Below are positions 16,806 to 26,405 of a DNA stretch of 64,000 nucleotides, one piece after another. Under the pieces are notes generated by a model. The model was not told the DNA's origin, did no database searches, and saw only the letters and a list, made by a program, of their open reading frames with translations. The stretch is from an uncultured Dehalococcoidia bacterium (lineage in GTDB: Bacteria; Chloroflexota; Dehalococcoidia; Lucifugimonadales; Australimonadaceae). A program made the translations under genes and the position numbers. Position 1 is the stretch's first letter, and each line of letters opens with the position of its first letter. The DNA lies in NCBI GenBank assembly GCA_958295525.1, contig OY282355.1, forward strand, positions 248,001 to 312,000. The letters run 5' to 3'.

Positions 16806-19049
16806 ATGCCGCTGACGCGCAGACAATTCCTCAAGTGGGCAGGCGCCACAGGCGTCGGAGCCGTCGTGTTCAACGGCTGCCGCGTGCCCGACCACGAAAT
16901 CGCCGTCCAGAGCCCGGTCGAGATGCCGGAAGACCTCGTCACCGGCCGCGACAACTACTACGCCACCGCCGCGCAACTGGGAACCGCGAGCGAGGGGCTG
17001 CTCGTGCGGGTGATGGAAGGGCGCGCCAAGAAGATCGAAGGCAACCCCGACCACCCGGTCAACACCGGCAAGCACGGGATTCGGGCGGAGGCGCTCCTGC
17101 AGGCGCTCTACCACCCGGACAGGATCAAGCGCCCGCTCCTCCGCATCGCCAAGGGCGGGCCGTTCCGCCGTATCACGTGGCAAGAGGGCATCGAGCGCCT
17201 CACGGCGATTCTGCAGGCGCGGGAGCCGGGCCAGACCCTGATCGCGACGCCGCCGCTGCGGGGCCGCATCGCCGACGTCGCGCGCGGATTCGCCGAAGGA
17301 TCCGGCGCCCGTTTGCTCGGCTTCGATCCGCTGGGCGGCGACCAAGTCGTCCGCGAGGCGGCGCGGAGGCTCTACGGCCAAACGGCGCAACCCGACTTCG
17401 ACATCGCGCGCGCCGCCTATGTTCTGAACTTCGGCGCCGACTTCCTGGGAACGTGGGGCAACCCCACGCGCTACGCCCGCGGCTACGGCGAGTTCCGGCA
17501 AGGCGCGAGGCGCTCCCGGGGCAAACTCACGCATATCGGCGCCCGCTACTCCGTCACCGCCGCCGCCGCCGACCGCTGGGTGTACGCCCCCCCGGGCTCC
17601 GAGGGGCTGATCGCAATGGCCGTCGCCAACGCCGTCCTCGACGGCGGCGACCTGCCGGACGCGGACGCGGCGCGCGCGCTGACGGGCGGACGCGGCGCCG
17701 CCGCGCTGCAAGCGTTCGCGCCCTCCCGCGTCGCCGCCCAGACAGGCGTCAGCGAGGACGTCATCCGCGAAATCGCCCGGGAACTTGCCGAATACAAGCC
17801 CGCGCTGATCATCGGCGGCGGGCCAGCCGCGGCGCAGGCCAACGGCCTCTTCAATATGACGGCGGTCTACGCGCTCAACGCGCTCGCCGGGTCGGTGAAC
17901 CGCCCGGGCGGGCTGATCTTCAATCCGCCCCCGCGCTCCCAAGAGGTTCCCGCGGCGTCGCTGCGCGAATGGAGACAGGCGCTGACCGATATGCGCTCCG
18001 GCGACGTCACCGCCGTGCTCGCGCGCGACGCCAATCTCGTCCACGGCCTCCCGGGCGCGCTGGACGCAACGGGCGCGCTGCGGAGCGTGGACACAATCGT
18101 CAGTTTCTCCGCCTTCCTAGACGAAACGGCGGAGATGGCCGACCTCATTCTGCCGTGCAGCACCCCGCTCGAGGAATGGGGAACGGACGAGCCGAATCCG
18201 GGGCCGGGCTACGCGACCATCGGGTTCCAGCAGCCCGCGGTGAACGCTTACCACGACACGCTGAGTTTCGGCGACGCGCTGCTCCGCGCGGCGGGCGAAT
18301 TGGGCGTCGCGGCCCTGCCGTGGGAGAATATGCGGGAGGCCACCCGCGCGCTCGCGCAAGAGTTGCACGAGCAGCGCCGCGGCTCCGTCGTTCAGCCGAC
18401 GTTCGCGGAGTTCTGGAAGCGGACGCTGGAGCGCGGCGGCTGGTGGGACACGGGCGCGACGGCGGACGCAAGCCGCCCCGCGCTGCCGCAATTGCCCGCC
18501 CAAGCCCCCGGCGTTCCCCAATCGGCGGACGCGAGCCGCTACCCTTACTTCCTCGCCGCGTTCGAGGGCGTCGGCGTCGGCGCGGGGCAGTACGCCCACC
18601 TCCCGTGGGCCCAATCCGCCCCCGACCCGATCACGACCGCCGCGTGGGGAACGTGGGTGGAATTGAACCCGCATACGGCGGACGAGTTGGGCGTGAAGAA
18701 CAACGACATCGTCATCGTGGAGTCGGCGACGGGGCGGACGCTCCGAGCGCCGGTCTACATCAGCCCGGCCGCGCCGCCGCAGGTCGCGGCCATCCCGATG
18801 GGGCAAGGGCACCGCGCCTTCACGGGATACGCCGCCCGGCGCGGCGCGAATCCGCTGGATATTATGGAGCCGGCGGAAGAGGCGGAGACGGGCGCGTTCG
18901 CTTGGGGCGCGACCCGCGTCCGCATATCGGCGACGAACCGCCGGAACGTCGTCCCGAAGTTGGAAGGCATCGAGCCGGCCCGGCAGTTGCACGGCGAAGA
19001 ACTCATCTTCACCCACACCCCAGGCCGCAAGTCCGAGCAGGATCACTAG
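16806..19049 (+). CDS. actB1: ActB1, molybdopterin-oxidoreductase-like subunit
   Basis: The 747-residue subunit begins with a Tat signal (TRRQFLKWAGATGVG) ending at a cysteine (FNGC), so it may be lipid anchored. The rest follows the molybdopterin oxidoreductase fold: GNPDHPVNTGKHG near 85, LIIGGGPAAAQANG near 345 and a C-terminal dinucleotide-like domain with WVELNPHTADELGV. In characterised ACIII this domain binds no molybdenum cofactor and shapes the iron-sulfur wire. Here B1 and B2 are separate genes rather than one fused actB. SD is GGAAGAG. Confidence 0.92.
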   Translation: MPLTRRQFLKWAGATGVGAVVFNGCRVPDHEIAVQSPVEMPEDLVTGRDNYYATAAQLGTASEGLLVRVMEGRAKKIEGNPDHPVNTGKHGIRAEALLQALYHPDRIKRPLLRIAKGGPFRRITWQEGIERLTAILQAREPGQTLIATPPLRGRIADVARGFAEGSGARLLGFDPLGGDQVVREAARRLYGQTAQPDFDIARAAYVLNFGADFLGTWGNPTRYARGYGEFRQGARRSRGKLTHIGARYSVTAAAADRWVYAPPGSEGLIAMAVANAVLDGGDLPDADAARALTGGRGAAALQAFAPSRVAAQTGVSEDVIREIARELAEYKPALIIGGGPAAAQANGLFNMTAVYALNALAGSVNRPGGLIFNPPPRSQEVPAASLREWRQALTDMRSGDVTAVLARDANLVHGLPGALDATGALRSVDTIVSFSAFLDETAEMADLILPCSTPLEEWGTDEPNPGPGYATIGFQQPAVNAYHDTLSFGDALLRAAGELGVAALPWENMREATRALAQELHEQRRGSVVQPTFAEFWKRTLERGGWWDTGATADASRPALPQLPAQAPGVPQSADASRYPYFLAAFEGVGVGAGQYAHLPWAQSAPDPITTAAWGTWVELNPHTADELGVKNNDIVIVESATGRTLRAPVYISPAAPPQVAAIPMGQGHRAFTGYAARRGANPLDIMEPAEEAETGAFAWGATRVRISATNRRNVVPKLEGIEPARQLHGEELIFTHTPGRKSEQDH

Positions 19050-19064
19050 GGGAGCAGGAGCGCA

Positions 19065-19781
19065 ATGGCGACTCGCGCGCAGACCCAACCGAAACCGCCC
19101 GCCCACAAGTGGGGGATGGTCATAGACCTCGACCGCTGCACGGGCTGTCAGGCGTGCGTCATCGCTTGCCAGGCGGAGAACAACGTCCCCATCAACGACG
19201 AGAAGTCGTTCCTCGACGGGCGCGTGATCGAGTGGATCCGCGTCGAGCGCTACTGGGAGGGCGACTTCCCCGACGTGAAGGCGCGCTTCCTCCCCGTCCT
19301 CTGCCAGCACTGCGACAACGCCCCGTGCGAGTCCGTGTGCCCCGTCTACGCGACCTACCACAACAACGAGGGGCTGAACGTGCAGGTGTACAACCGCTGC
19401 GTCGGCACCCGCTTCTGCGGCAACAACTGCCCCTACCACGCGCGCCTCTTCAACTACTGGGAGCCCGTCTGGCCCGAAGACCTCCGCAATCAGTTGAACC
19501 CCGACGTCACAGTGCGGACGCGCGGGATTATGGAGAAGTGCTCCTTCTGCATCCAGCGCATCCGCAGAGCGACCCGCGGCGGCAAGAAAGTGGAGGATCA
19601 GGCGTTCAACCCCGCGTGCGTGCAGGCGTGCCCCACCGACGCGATGACGTTCGGCGACCTCCTCAACGAAGACTCCCGCGTCTCGCGGATGTGGGAGGAC
19701 GAGCGCGCCTACCGCGTCCTCGAGGCGCTCGGCACGAACCCCAGCGTGAAGTACCTGAAGCAGGTGGACGCCGATGCATAA
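19065..19781 (+). CDS. actB2: ActB2, four-cluster ferredoxin-like subunit
   Basis: The 238-residue protein is an NrfC/DsrO-like ferredoxin with four cysteine sets: CTGCQACVIAC (about 25), CQHCDNAPCESVCP (about 83), CVGTRFCGNNCPY (about 112) together with CSFC, and CVQACPTDAM (about 185). It lacks its own signal peptide, as expected if exported with the Tat-bearing B1 subunit. In fused homologues this is the C-terminal half of ActB. It begins 15 nt after actB1 and its end overlaps the next gene by eight bases. It would carry electrons from the quinol site toward ActA haems. Confidence 0.92.
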   Translation: MATRAQTQPKPPAHKWGMVIDLDRCTGCQACVIACQAENNVPINDEKSFLDGRVIEWIRVERYWEGDFPDVKARFLPVLCQHCDNAPCESVCPVYATYHNNEGLNVQVYNRCVGTRFCGNNCPYHARLFNYWEPVWPEDLRNQLNPDVTVRTRGIMEKCSFCIQRIRRATRGGKKVEDQAFNPACVQACPTDAMTFGDLLNEDSRVSRMWEDERAYRVLEALGTNPSVKYLKQVDADA

Positions 19782-21162
19782 CGCGCATCACGCCGAGCAA
19801 GAGATGCAGGCCGGGCCGCTGCCGACCCATCAGGACGTCGCGCGCGACGTCCTCGGCCGCTTCCAAGACCTCGGCCACCGCTACTGGGGCTGGGTCACCG
19901 TGCTCGCCTTCCTCTTCCTGCTGGGAGTCGTGGGGTTCGTCATCCGCCTCTCCGAAGGCTTCGCCGACGAGAACCGCGCGAACTGGGGCTACTTCGTCGC
20001 CACGCTCGCCTTCATCGTGACGACCTTCACCGCGATGCCCGTCATCTCCGCAGGGCTGCGCCTCGCCAAGGCGAACTGGCGCCGCCCCCTCACCCGCGTC
20101 ACCGAGAATATGGCCATCACCGGCCTCCTCGTCGTGCTGATGCTGATTCCCGCCCTCGTCGCCCTTCCCTCCATTGACGGGCGGTTCAGCATCTGGTTCG
20201 AGTTTCCGATGGGCGCGCCCGGCCTATGGGACGTCATCGGCTACGGAACGCTCGCGCTCATCGGGCTGGCGCTCCTCTGGGGCGTCGCGCTGCCCGACCT
20301 CGCCGCCGCGCGCGACCACCTGCCGGACACGCCCCGCCGCCGCGTGATCAGTTGGCTGTCGCTCGGATGGGTGGGCAGCCTGCGCCAGTGGCGCGTGCTC
20401 TATCAGGGCGCGCTGCTCGCCGGCGCGATGTACCTGCTGACGTACCCCCTCGTGCAAACGCTGATGGTCTCCGACTTCCACCACGGGCTGCTGCCCGGCC
20501 TGAAGGACGCGATCATTCCGGCCACGGTCGTCGTCAACGGCTTGCAGGGCGCGGTCGGGCTGACGCTCGTCACGATGTATCTGATGCGGCGGCTCGGCAA
20601 CTACGAGAAGTACTTCAGCGTCGAGCAGTTCTGGGCGCTCTCCAAGCCCCTCCTCGCCTTCTCGCTCCTCTGGTTCTACTTCTGGTGGGCGAGTTTCATC
20701 ACCTTCTGGTACGGGCGGCAGCCCGGAGAGAGCGAGATCATCCGCCTCATCGTGCTGGACGAATACCGCGCGGCGCTGATGGTTTCGTTCGTGCTGAACT
20801 TCATCGGCCCGCTCGTCGCGCTCGTGTGGAACCCCGTGCGCCGCAGCGTCTGGGGCCCCGCGCTCGTGGGGACGGGCGTCGTCATCGGCGCGCTCGTGAA
20901 TCAGGTGCGCCTCTACGTCTCCGCCTTCTCCGTCGCCGACCCCAGCCAGCACGTGCTGGACCCGCGCCCCGCGACGCAGTGGCCCGCCGCGCCCGACCTG
21001 CTCATCATCATCGGCGCCATCTCCGGGTGCGCGCTCCTCTTTATGCTCGTCAGCAAAATCATCCCCGTCGTCTCCATCTGGGAGATCGGCGAGGGCCTGC
21101 GGCTCGTGAAAGTGCGGCGGTACCTCAACCGCTACGCGAGAGTCATAGCCAAGTCGCACTAG
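19774..21162 (+). CDS. actF: NrfD-family membrane subunit, ActF-like
   Basis: The 462-residue protein is almost entirely hydrophobic, with about ten membrane helices. Of the two NrfD-type subunits here it is the less canonical. SVEQFWALSKPLLAFSLLWF and YFWWASFITFWYG recall ActF, so I call it ActF-like, although in the usual operon actF follows actE. The N-terminal 30 residues are soluble and His-rich (MHNAHHAEQ). The start overlaps actB2 by eight bases. NrfD proteins bind quinone at the membrane face; ActF is thought to be a structural or proton-pathway homologue. The F versus C naming could be checked by phylogeny. Confidence 0.78.
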   Translation: MHNAHHAEQEMQAGPLPTHQDVARDVLGRFQDLGHRYWGWVTVLAFLFLLGVVGFVIRLSEGFADENRANWGYFVATLAFIVTTFTAMPVISAGLRLAKANWRRPLTRVTENMAITGLLVVLMLIPALVALPSIDGRFSIWFEFPMGAPGLWDVIGYGTLALIGLALLWGVALPDLAAARDHLPDTPRRRVISWLSLGWVGSLRQWRVLYQGALLAGAMYLLTYPLVQTLMVSDFHHGLLPGLKDAIIPATVVVNGLQGAVGLTLVTMYLMRRLGNYEKYFSVEQFWALSKPLLAFSLLWFYFWWASFITFWYGRQPGESEIIRLIVLDEYRAALMVSFVLNFIGPLVALVWNPVRRSVWGPALVGTGVVIGALVNQVRLYVSAFSVADPSQHVLDPRPATQWPAAPDLLIIIGAISGCALLFMLVSKIIPVVSIWEIGEGLRLVKVRRYLNRYARVIAKSH

Positions 21163-21186
21163 CGGCGAAAGACGGACGACGGCGCA

Positions 21187-22560
21187 ATGTACCACCGCAG
21201 AACGCTCACCGACGCGCAGATCAACAGGGAACTCCTGGACGTGGTGTTCAGGACGCCTATGTGGTGGGTCGCGATCGTCTCCGTCTTGGGAATCATCGTC
21301 GCGGGCGCCGCCAGCGCCTTCGGCTTTATGATGAACCAGGGGCTGGGCGTCACCGGCCTGCAGCAGCCCATCTTCTGGGGCTTCTTCATCACCAACTTCA
21401 TCTTCTGGGTCGGCATCAGCCACGCCGGAGTGATGATCTCCGCCATTCTCCGCCTCAGCCAGGCGGAGTGGCGCAGGCCGATGGTGCGCGCCGCCGAAAC
21501 GATGACCGTGTTCGCGCTCACCGTCTCCCTCCTGCAGCCGCTCATTCACGCGGGCAGGCCGTGGCGCATCTTCTACTGGGTGTTCCCCTACGACTGGGCG
21601 CGCGGCATCTGGCCCGACGTCCGATCCCCGCTCGTCTGGGACCCGACCGCCATCATCACCTACCTCACCTCCAGCACCCTCTTCGTCTACACCGCGCTCA
21701 TCCCCGACCTCGCGGTGATACGCGACCGCAGCACGGGATGGCGCCGGACGGTCTACGGGATCCTCTCGCTCGGCTGGCACGGCAACCCGCGCCAATGGAA
21801 ACTGCAAGGCATCGCGGGCATTCTGCTCTCCGCGCTCATCCTGCCCGTGTTCGTCTCCGTCCACAGCATCGTGTCGTGGGACTTCGGCGTGAGCCTCGTC
21901 CCCTCATGGCACACGACGGTGTTCGCGCCCTACTTCGTCATCGGCGCCGTGCACTCCGGCGTCTCGGCGGTCGTCACGCTGATGATCGTGATGCGGAAAC
22001 TCTACAAGTTGGAGAACTTCATCTGGGAAGAGCACATAGACGCCGTGGCCCGGCTGCTCATCGTCGTCGCCACCGCGTGGATGTTCTTCTTCTGGCTGGA
22101 CATCGTGTTCGGCCTATGGCTGCGCGAGGAGCAAGAGATCACGGTTTGGCAATTGCGTATGTTCGAGCCGCCGTGGAGTTGGCTGTTCCTCGCGTTCATT
22201 ATGTTCTCCTACATTATTCCGGTGCCCCTCTGGCTGTTCCGCCGCGTCCGCCGCAGTTTCACGTGGATGCTCTGGACGAGCCTGATGGTCAACGTCGGAA
22301 TGTTCCTGGAGCGGCTCATCATCATCGTGCCCGCCCTGATGCGGAAGGGCCCCTGGACGTTCACGTTCGACACCTACAGGCCAAGCGCGGTCGAGGTCAC
22401 GATCATCGTGGGCTCCATCGCGCTGGTGGCCTTGCTGCTGATGCTGTTCAGCAAGTTCTTCCCCCTCATTCCCCTCTGGGAGGAGAAGGAAGGCCAGAAA
22501 CTGATAGACGAGGTCAAGGTCGGCGACCGCGTCATTCCCGCGCTCGTGAAAGAGCATTAG
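21187..22560 (+). CDS. actC: ActC, quinol-binding NrfD-family subunit
   Basis: The 457-residue protein has about ten membrane helices and landmark stretches of ActC: FWVGISHAGVMISAILRL (about 75), HAGRPWRIFYW (about 118), and WHTTVFAPYFVIGAVHSG (about 240) with the His-rich quinol pocket. It oxidises menaquinol at the periplasmic side and hands electrons to ActB2. It starts 24 nt after the ActF-like gene and precedes actD. Presence of both NrfD paralogues, duplicated and adjacent, is seen here in the order F-C instead of C-D-E-F. Confidence 0.9.
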   Translation: MYHRRTLTDAQINRELLDVVFRTPMWWVAIVSVLGIIVAGAASAFGFMMNQGLGVTGLQQPIFWGFFITNFIFWVGISHAGVMISAILRLSQAEWRRPMVRAAETMTVFALTVSLLQPLIHAGRPWRIFYWVFPYDWARGIWPDVRSPLVWDPTAIITYLTSSTLFVYTALIPDLAVIRDRSTGWRRTVYGILSLGWHGNPRQWKLQGIAGILLSALILPVFVSVHSIVSWDFGVSLVPSWHTTVFAPYFVIGAVHSGVSAVVTLMIVMRKLYKLENFIWEEHIDAVARLLIVVATAWMFFFWLDIVFGLWLREEQEITVWQLRMFEPPWSWLFLAFIMFSYIIPVPLWLFRRVRRSFTWMLWTSLMVNVGMFLERLIIIVPALMRKGPWTFTFDTYRPSAVEVTIIVGSIALVALLLMLFSKFFPLIPLWEEKEGQKLIDEVKVGDRVIPALVKEH

Positions 22561-22602
22561 ACGGCGAAGGGCGCGAACCCGGCCCGGCGAGGAGCGAATC
22601 CG

Positions 22603-23115
22603 ATGGCGAACACGAAACTGATGGGGCTGTTCCAGGAACCTGAGCAGGTCGCCTCGGCGATGACCCAACTCAAAGACGACGGCTTCCCCGCCGAGGACCT
22701 CGACGTCTACTCCGGAAGCCCCTTCCCCGAAGGGTCGTTCGGCGAGCACGAGCCCGAGACGCGCCTCTATATGTTCCCCCTCGTCGGCGCGCTCGTCGGC
22801 TTCGCCATCGGCCTCCTCTGGACGGCCGGCACGCAGATCTCCTACCCCCTCGTCACCGGAGGCAAGCCCCTCCTCAGCATCCCCCCGATGACCATCATTA
22901 TGTACGAGAACACGATGCTCGGCGCCATCATCTTCACCGTGCTCGGCGTGCTCTTCGAGTCCCGCCTTCCCCGCCGCAAACTCGGCCTCTACGACGAGCG
23001 CATCACCGAGGGCTACATCGGCGTCATCGTGGACTGCCCCGAAGACCGCGCCGCGAAGGCCGAATCCCTCCTCACGGGCGCGGGCGCCGAAGAGATCAAG
23101 AGGGACGAGGGCTGA
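22603..23115 (+). CDS. actD: ActD, DUF3341 membrane subunit
   Basis: The 170-residue protein has the DUF3341 layout: a soluble start with LMGLFQEPEQVASAM, two membrane helices (about 65-82 and 105-123), an LYDERITEG stretch and a C-terminal soluble lobe with GVIVDCPEDR. ActD is a peripheral-to-membrane subunit of ACIII thought to stabilise the ActC-side cytoplasmic face. It is preceded by a good GAGGAGCG... purine stretch (GCGAGGAGCGAATCCG). Eight bases separate it from actE. Confidence 0.9.
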   Translation: MANTKLMGLFQEPEQVASAMTQLKDDGFPAEDLDVYSGSPFPEGSFGEHEPETRLYMFPLVGALVGFAIGLLWTAGTQISYPLVTGGKPLLSIPPMTIIMYENTMLGAIIFTVLGVLFESRLPRRKLGLYDERITEGYIGVIVDCPEDRAAKAESLLTGAGAEEIKRDEG

Positions 23116-23122
23116 GATAGCC

Positions 23123-23785
23123 GTGCGCTCCATCCGCCGAAACAACGCCCTCCTCCTGGCCGCCGCCGCGCTGCTGGCCGCCCTCGCCGCCGCCTGCTCG
23201 CCCGGCGACCCGTTCCGCTCGACCGGCTCCTACCCCATCGACGTCTTTCAGGAGATGCACTACAACCAAACGCACAAGGCGCAGGAGCCCCCGCGCTTCC
23301 TGCCCCCGGAAGACTCCTACCCCGTGCAAGGCGGCTTCATCCCCGTCGAAGAGATCGAAAACATCGCCGAAATGCCCAACCCCCTCGACGGCGACCCCTC
23401 CGCTATGCGGCGCGGCGCGCTGCTCTACAAGCAGAACTGCGCCGCCTGCCACGGACTCCTCGGAGGCGGCGACGGCTACGTCGGCGGCGTCCTCGCCGAC
23501 TACAACGTCAACCGCCCGCCCGCGTTCGGCGGCGCAGGCGGCGTGTCGGTCGTCCGCGACACGGGAACAACCGAGATTCCCCCGGGCGAGGCGTACCGCC
23601 GCGTCTCCGCCGGATTCGGCTTTATGCCCGCGTTCGAGGCGCTGCTCTCCGAAACCGACCGCTGGGCGCTCGTGTCGCTGCTCGACGCCGAAATCGCCGA
23701 GCGGCAGGCCGCGCTGCAAGCCGTCAACGACATCCCCGAAGAGCGGCGCGCCCTCGAACTCCTGCGGCTCCGGGGCCAACTCTAG
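23123..23785 (+). CDS. actE: ActE, lipoprotein monohaem cytochrome c
   Basis: The 220-residue protein starts with a lipoprotein signal (lipobox AAAC, Cys about 26) and holds one haem site, CAACHGLLGGGDG, near residue 105, with a probable axial Met in FGFMPAFEALL. ActE is the monohaem subunit that passes electrons from ActA to soluble carriers or the terminal oxidase. The start used is a GTG at 23123 (GTGCGCTCC), 8 nt after actD. Directly downstream are the cytochrome c assembly genes that would attach its haem. Confidence 0.9.
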   Translation: MRSIRRNNALLLAAAALLAALAAACSPGDPFRSTGSYPIDVFQEMHYNQTHKAQEPPRFLPPEDSYPVQGGFIPVEEIENIAEMPNPLDGDPSAMRRGALLYKQNCAACHGLLGGGDGYVGGVLADYNVNRPPAFGGAGGVSVVRDTGTTEIPPGEAYRRVSAGFGFMPAFEALLSETDRWALVSLLDAEIAERQAALQAVNDIPEERRALELLRLRGQL

Positions 23786-23805
23786 GCCGGGGCGGAGAAG
23801 CCGAC

Positions 23806-24390
23806 GTGCCGCGCGCCGCCGGAAGATCCGCGCTGGGCGGCGGAATCCCGCGCCTCTCCCGCGCCGCCGCGCCGGCGATTCTGCTCGCCGCCGCGTTCGC
23901 CGTCGCGCTCGCCCCCGCCGCCCGCGCCCAAGTCTTCGAGGAATTGCCCCCGCAGTTGGAGGCGCGGGCGCGGGCGCTGTACGCGGGCGTTATGTGCCCC
24001 CAGTGCGCCGGTCAGACGCTCGACCAGTCGTCCGCCCCCATCGCCGATGCGATGCGGAGCGTCATACGAACGCAATTGCTCGCGGGCGCGGAGGACGGCG
24101 CCATCATCGCCGCGCTCGTCGAATCCTATGGCGAGGCCATTCTCGCGTCGCCGCCCGCCCGGGGCTTCTCGCTGCTTGCGTGGCTCGTGCCCCCGATTGC
24201 GCTGCTTCTCGGCGCCGCGGCGGTCGCGGTCGCGCTCCGCAATATGCGGGCGCGCGGCCCGGACGCCCAGCCCGATACGGCTGCGGCGCCGCAGGCGTTC
24301 GAGACGCAGACGGATGCGGAAACGCGCGATTTGCCCTTCGACCTCGTTGACCTCGAGTTGGGCGCCGACGCTCCGGCGGCGAAGGAGTAG
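23806..24390 (+). CDS. ccmH: CcmH-like cytochrome c maturation protein
   Basis: The 194-residue protein has a signal peptide (to about residue 42, ARAQ), the redox motif MCPQCAGQTLDQSSAP near 63-78, and a C-terminal membrane helix (about 122-145). This is the CcmH signature (RCxxCQ...S) in variant form. CcmH keeps apocytochrome CxxCH cysteines reduced for haem ligation by CcmF. A GTG opens the frame 20 nt after actE, and ccmF follows six bases after the stop. It presumably serves ActA and ActE haem attachment. Confidence 0.88.
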   Translation: MPRAAGRSALGGGIPRLSRAAAPAILLAAAFAVALAPAARAQVFEELPPQLEARARALYAGVMCPQCAGQTLDQSSAPIADAMRSVIRTQLLAGAEDGAIIAALVESYGEAILASPPARGFSLLAWLVPPIALLLGAAAVAVALRNMRARGPDAQPDTAAAPQAFETQTDAETRDLPFDLVDLELGADAPAAKE

Positions 24391-24395
24391 ACGCG

Positions 24396-26405
24396 ATGGC
24401 GAACCTCGGCTCCGCCGCCATCCTCATCGCGCTGATCCTCGCGGCCTACGGCGCGCTCGCGTCGTTCGCGGGCGCGAAGCGGAGCAACGCCGCGGCCGTC
24501 GCCAGCGCGCTGCGCGCCAACTACCTGGCGGCGCTCGCGCTCGCGGTCGCCGTCGCCGCGCTCGTCGCCGCGTTCCTGCAAAACGACTTCAGCATCCGCT
24601 ACGTCGCCGAGAACAGCAACCTGGCGATGCCGCGCGTCTACACCTGGGTGGCCTTCTACGCCGGCAACGGAGGCTCGCTCCTCTACGTCGCGTTCGCCCT
24701 CAGCGGCATGGCCGCGCTTGCGATGGCCGTCGACTCCGCGCGGCTCGGCCCGCTCCGCCCCTACGCCAACGGCGTGCTGATGCTCATCCTCCTCTTCTTC
24801 CTCGCCGTCCTCTTCTTCCTCGCCAACCCGTTCGCCGTACTCGAGCGCGCGCCCGCCGACGGGGAAGGCATCAATCCCCTCCTCACCCACCCCGGAATGT
24901 TCGCCCACCCGCCGCTCATAATGACCGGCCTCGTCGCCGTCGCCGTCCCCTTCTCGCTGGCCGTCGCCGCCTTGCTGCGCGGACGAGTGGACGACGACTG
25001 GGTGGACGCCGGGCGCGCGTGGGGGCTCGTCGCGTGGGTTCTGCTCGCCGTCGGCCTCTTGCTCGGCTCGTGGTGGGCGTACACGATTCTCGGCTGGGGC
25101 GGCTATTGGGCGTGGGATCCGGTCGAGAACGCCGCCTTTATGCCCTGGCTCGCGCTCACCGCCTTCGTCCACTCCATAATGGTGCAAAAGCGGCGCGGTA
25201 TGTTCCGTATGTGGAACATCGCCCTCATCAACATCAGTTTCACGCTCGGCGCGTTCGGCATATTCATCAACAGAGGCGGGCCCGTCCCCTCCGTGCATTC
25301 GTTCGGAGCCTCCACGCTCGGCTGGGTGTTCCTCACGTTCCTGGGCGTCGTCGCAGTCGCGTCGTTCGGACTCTTCTTCTACCGGATGGCCGTCTTGCGG
25401 AGCGCGTCCCCGCTGGAGTCCGCCCTCTCCCGCGAGGCGGCGTTCCTCGTCAACAACCTCCTGCTGCTTGGCGTCGCGTTCGTAACGATGTGGGGCGTCG
25501 TCTTCCCCCTCATCTCCGAACTGGCGACGGGGCGCTCGATCACGGTGGGCGAGCCGTTCTTCAACCGCGTCAACGGCCCGCTCCTGATCGCGCTCGTCTT
25601 TCTTATGGGCGTCGGCCCCCTGCTGCCGTGGCGCTCCGCGACAAAGGAAAGCGTCCGGCGCGCGATCGTCCTGCCCGGGGGCGTCGCTCTGGCCGTAACC
25701 GTCGCCGCCGCGCTCGCCTTGCGGATAACTATGCCCGTCGTCTTGATCGGCGCCGCCGTCAGCGCGTTCGCCGCCGTCAGCGTCCTGCAGGAATGGGTTC
25801 GCGGCGCGATGGCGCGCCGCCGCGCCGCCGGCGAGCCGCTCCCCCTCGCGTTCGCCCGCCTCATCGCGTCCAACCGCCCGCGCTACGGCGGCTACGTCGT
25901 CCATCTCGCCGTCGTGATGCTCGCCTTCGGAATCATCGGCTCCTCCTTCTACAACGAGGAGCGCGACGTGTTCCTCGCGGTCGGCGAGCAGGCGCGGATC
26001 GGCGCCTACACCGTCGAGTTCGTCGGAATGCGCTCCGCGGCCTTCCCCGACCGCACCGAGCGCATCGCCGACCTCCGTGTCGAGCGCGGCGGAAACGACC
26101 TCGGAACGCTCTCCGCGTGGCAAGGCGTCTACCCCGCGTTCTCCATCCTCTCGACCCGCGCCGGCATCCGATCCACCCCGCAGGAAGACCTCTACGTCAT
26201 CTTCAGCGAACTGCAGCCCGACGGCCGGACCGCGGCGTTCCGCCTCCTCGTCAATCCGCTCGTCTGGTGGATGTGGGCCGCCGGGCCGTTCGTCATTCTG
26301 GGAACGGTCATCGCTCTGTGGCCCGCGCGCCGCCGCGCCGCCGCGTACTCCTTCCCCCCCATCCCGGGAACGCCCGCGAGCGGCGCGGCGCAGCCGGCGC
26401 AATGA
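24396..26405 (+). CDS. ccmF: CcmF cytochrome c haem lyase
   Basis: The 669-residue membrane protein has about 14-15 helices and the WWD haem-handling motif (WGGYWAWDPVENAAF) near residue 234, preceded by WWAYTILG and followed by an external His. CcmF is the holocytochrome c synthase of system I, joining haem to CxxCH. It lies between ccmH and a small CcmI-like gene, whose start overlaps the ccmF stop (ATGA). No ccmABCE is seen in the window, so the rest of system I must be elsewhere. Length matches the family. Confidence 0.93.
   Translation: MANLGSAAILIALILAAYGALASFAGAKRSNAAAVASALRANYLAALALAVAVAALVAAFLQNDFSIRYVAENSNLAMPRVYTWVAFYAGNGGSLLYVAFALSGMAALAMAVDSARLGPLRPYANGVLMLILLFFLAVLFFLANPFAVLERAPADGEGINPLLTHPGMFAHPPLIMTGLVAVAVPFSLAVAALLRGRVDDDWVDAGRAWGLVAWVLLAVGLLLGSWWAYTILGWGGYWAWDPVENAAFMPWLALTAFVHSIMVQKRRGMFRMWNIALINISFTLGAFGIFINRGGPVPSVHSFGASTLGWVFLTFLGVVAVASFGLFFYRMAVLRSASPLESALSREAAFLVNNLLLLGVAFVTMWGVVFPLISELATGRSITVGEPFFNRVNGPLLIALVFLMGVGPLLPWRSATKESVRRAIVLPGGVALAVTVAAALALRITMPVVLIGAAVSAFAAVSVLQEWVRGAMARRRAAGEPLPLAFARLIASNRPRYGGYVVHLAVVMLAFGIIGSSFYNEERDVFLAVGEQARIGAYTVEFVGMRSAAFPDRTERIADLRVERGGNDLGTLSAWQGVYPAFSILSTRAGIRSTPQEDLYVIFSELQPDGRTAAFRLLVNPLVWWMWAAGPFVILGTVIALWPARRRAAAYSFPPIPGTPASGAAQPAQ

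Noticed and set aside
20224-26402. Long minus-strand frames opposite actC/actF and ccmF
   Set aside because: Highly charged low-complexity translations typical of antisense to membrane proteins; act and ccm genes are clear on the plus strand.
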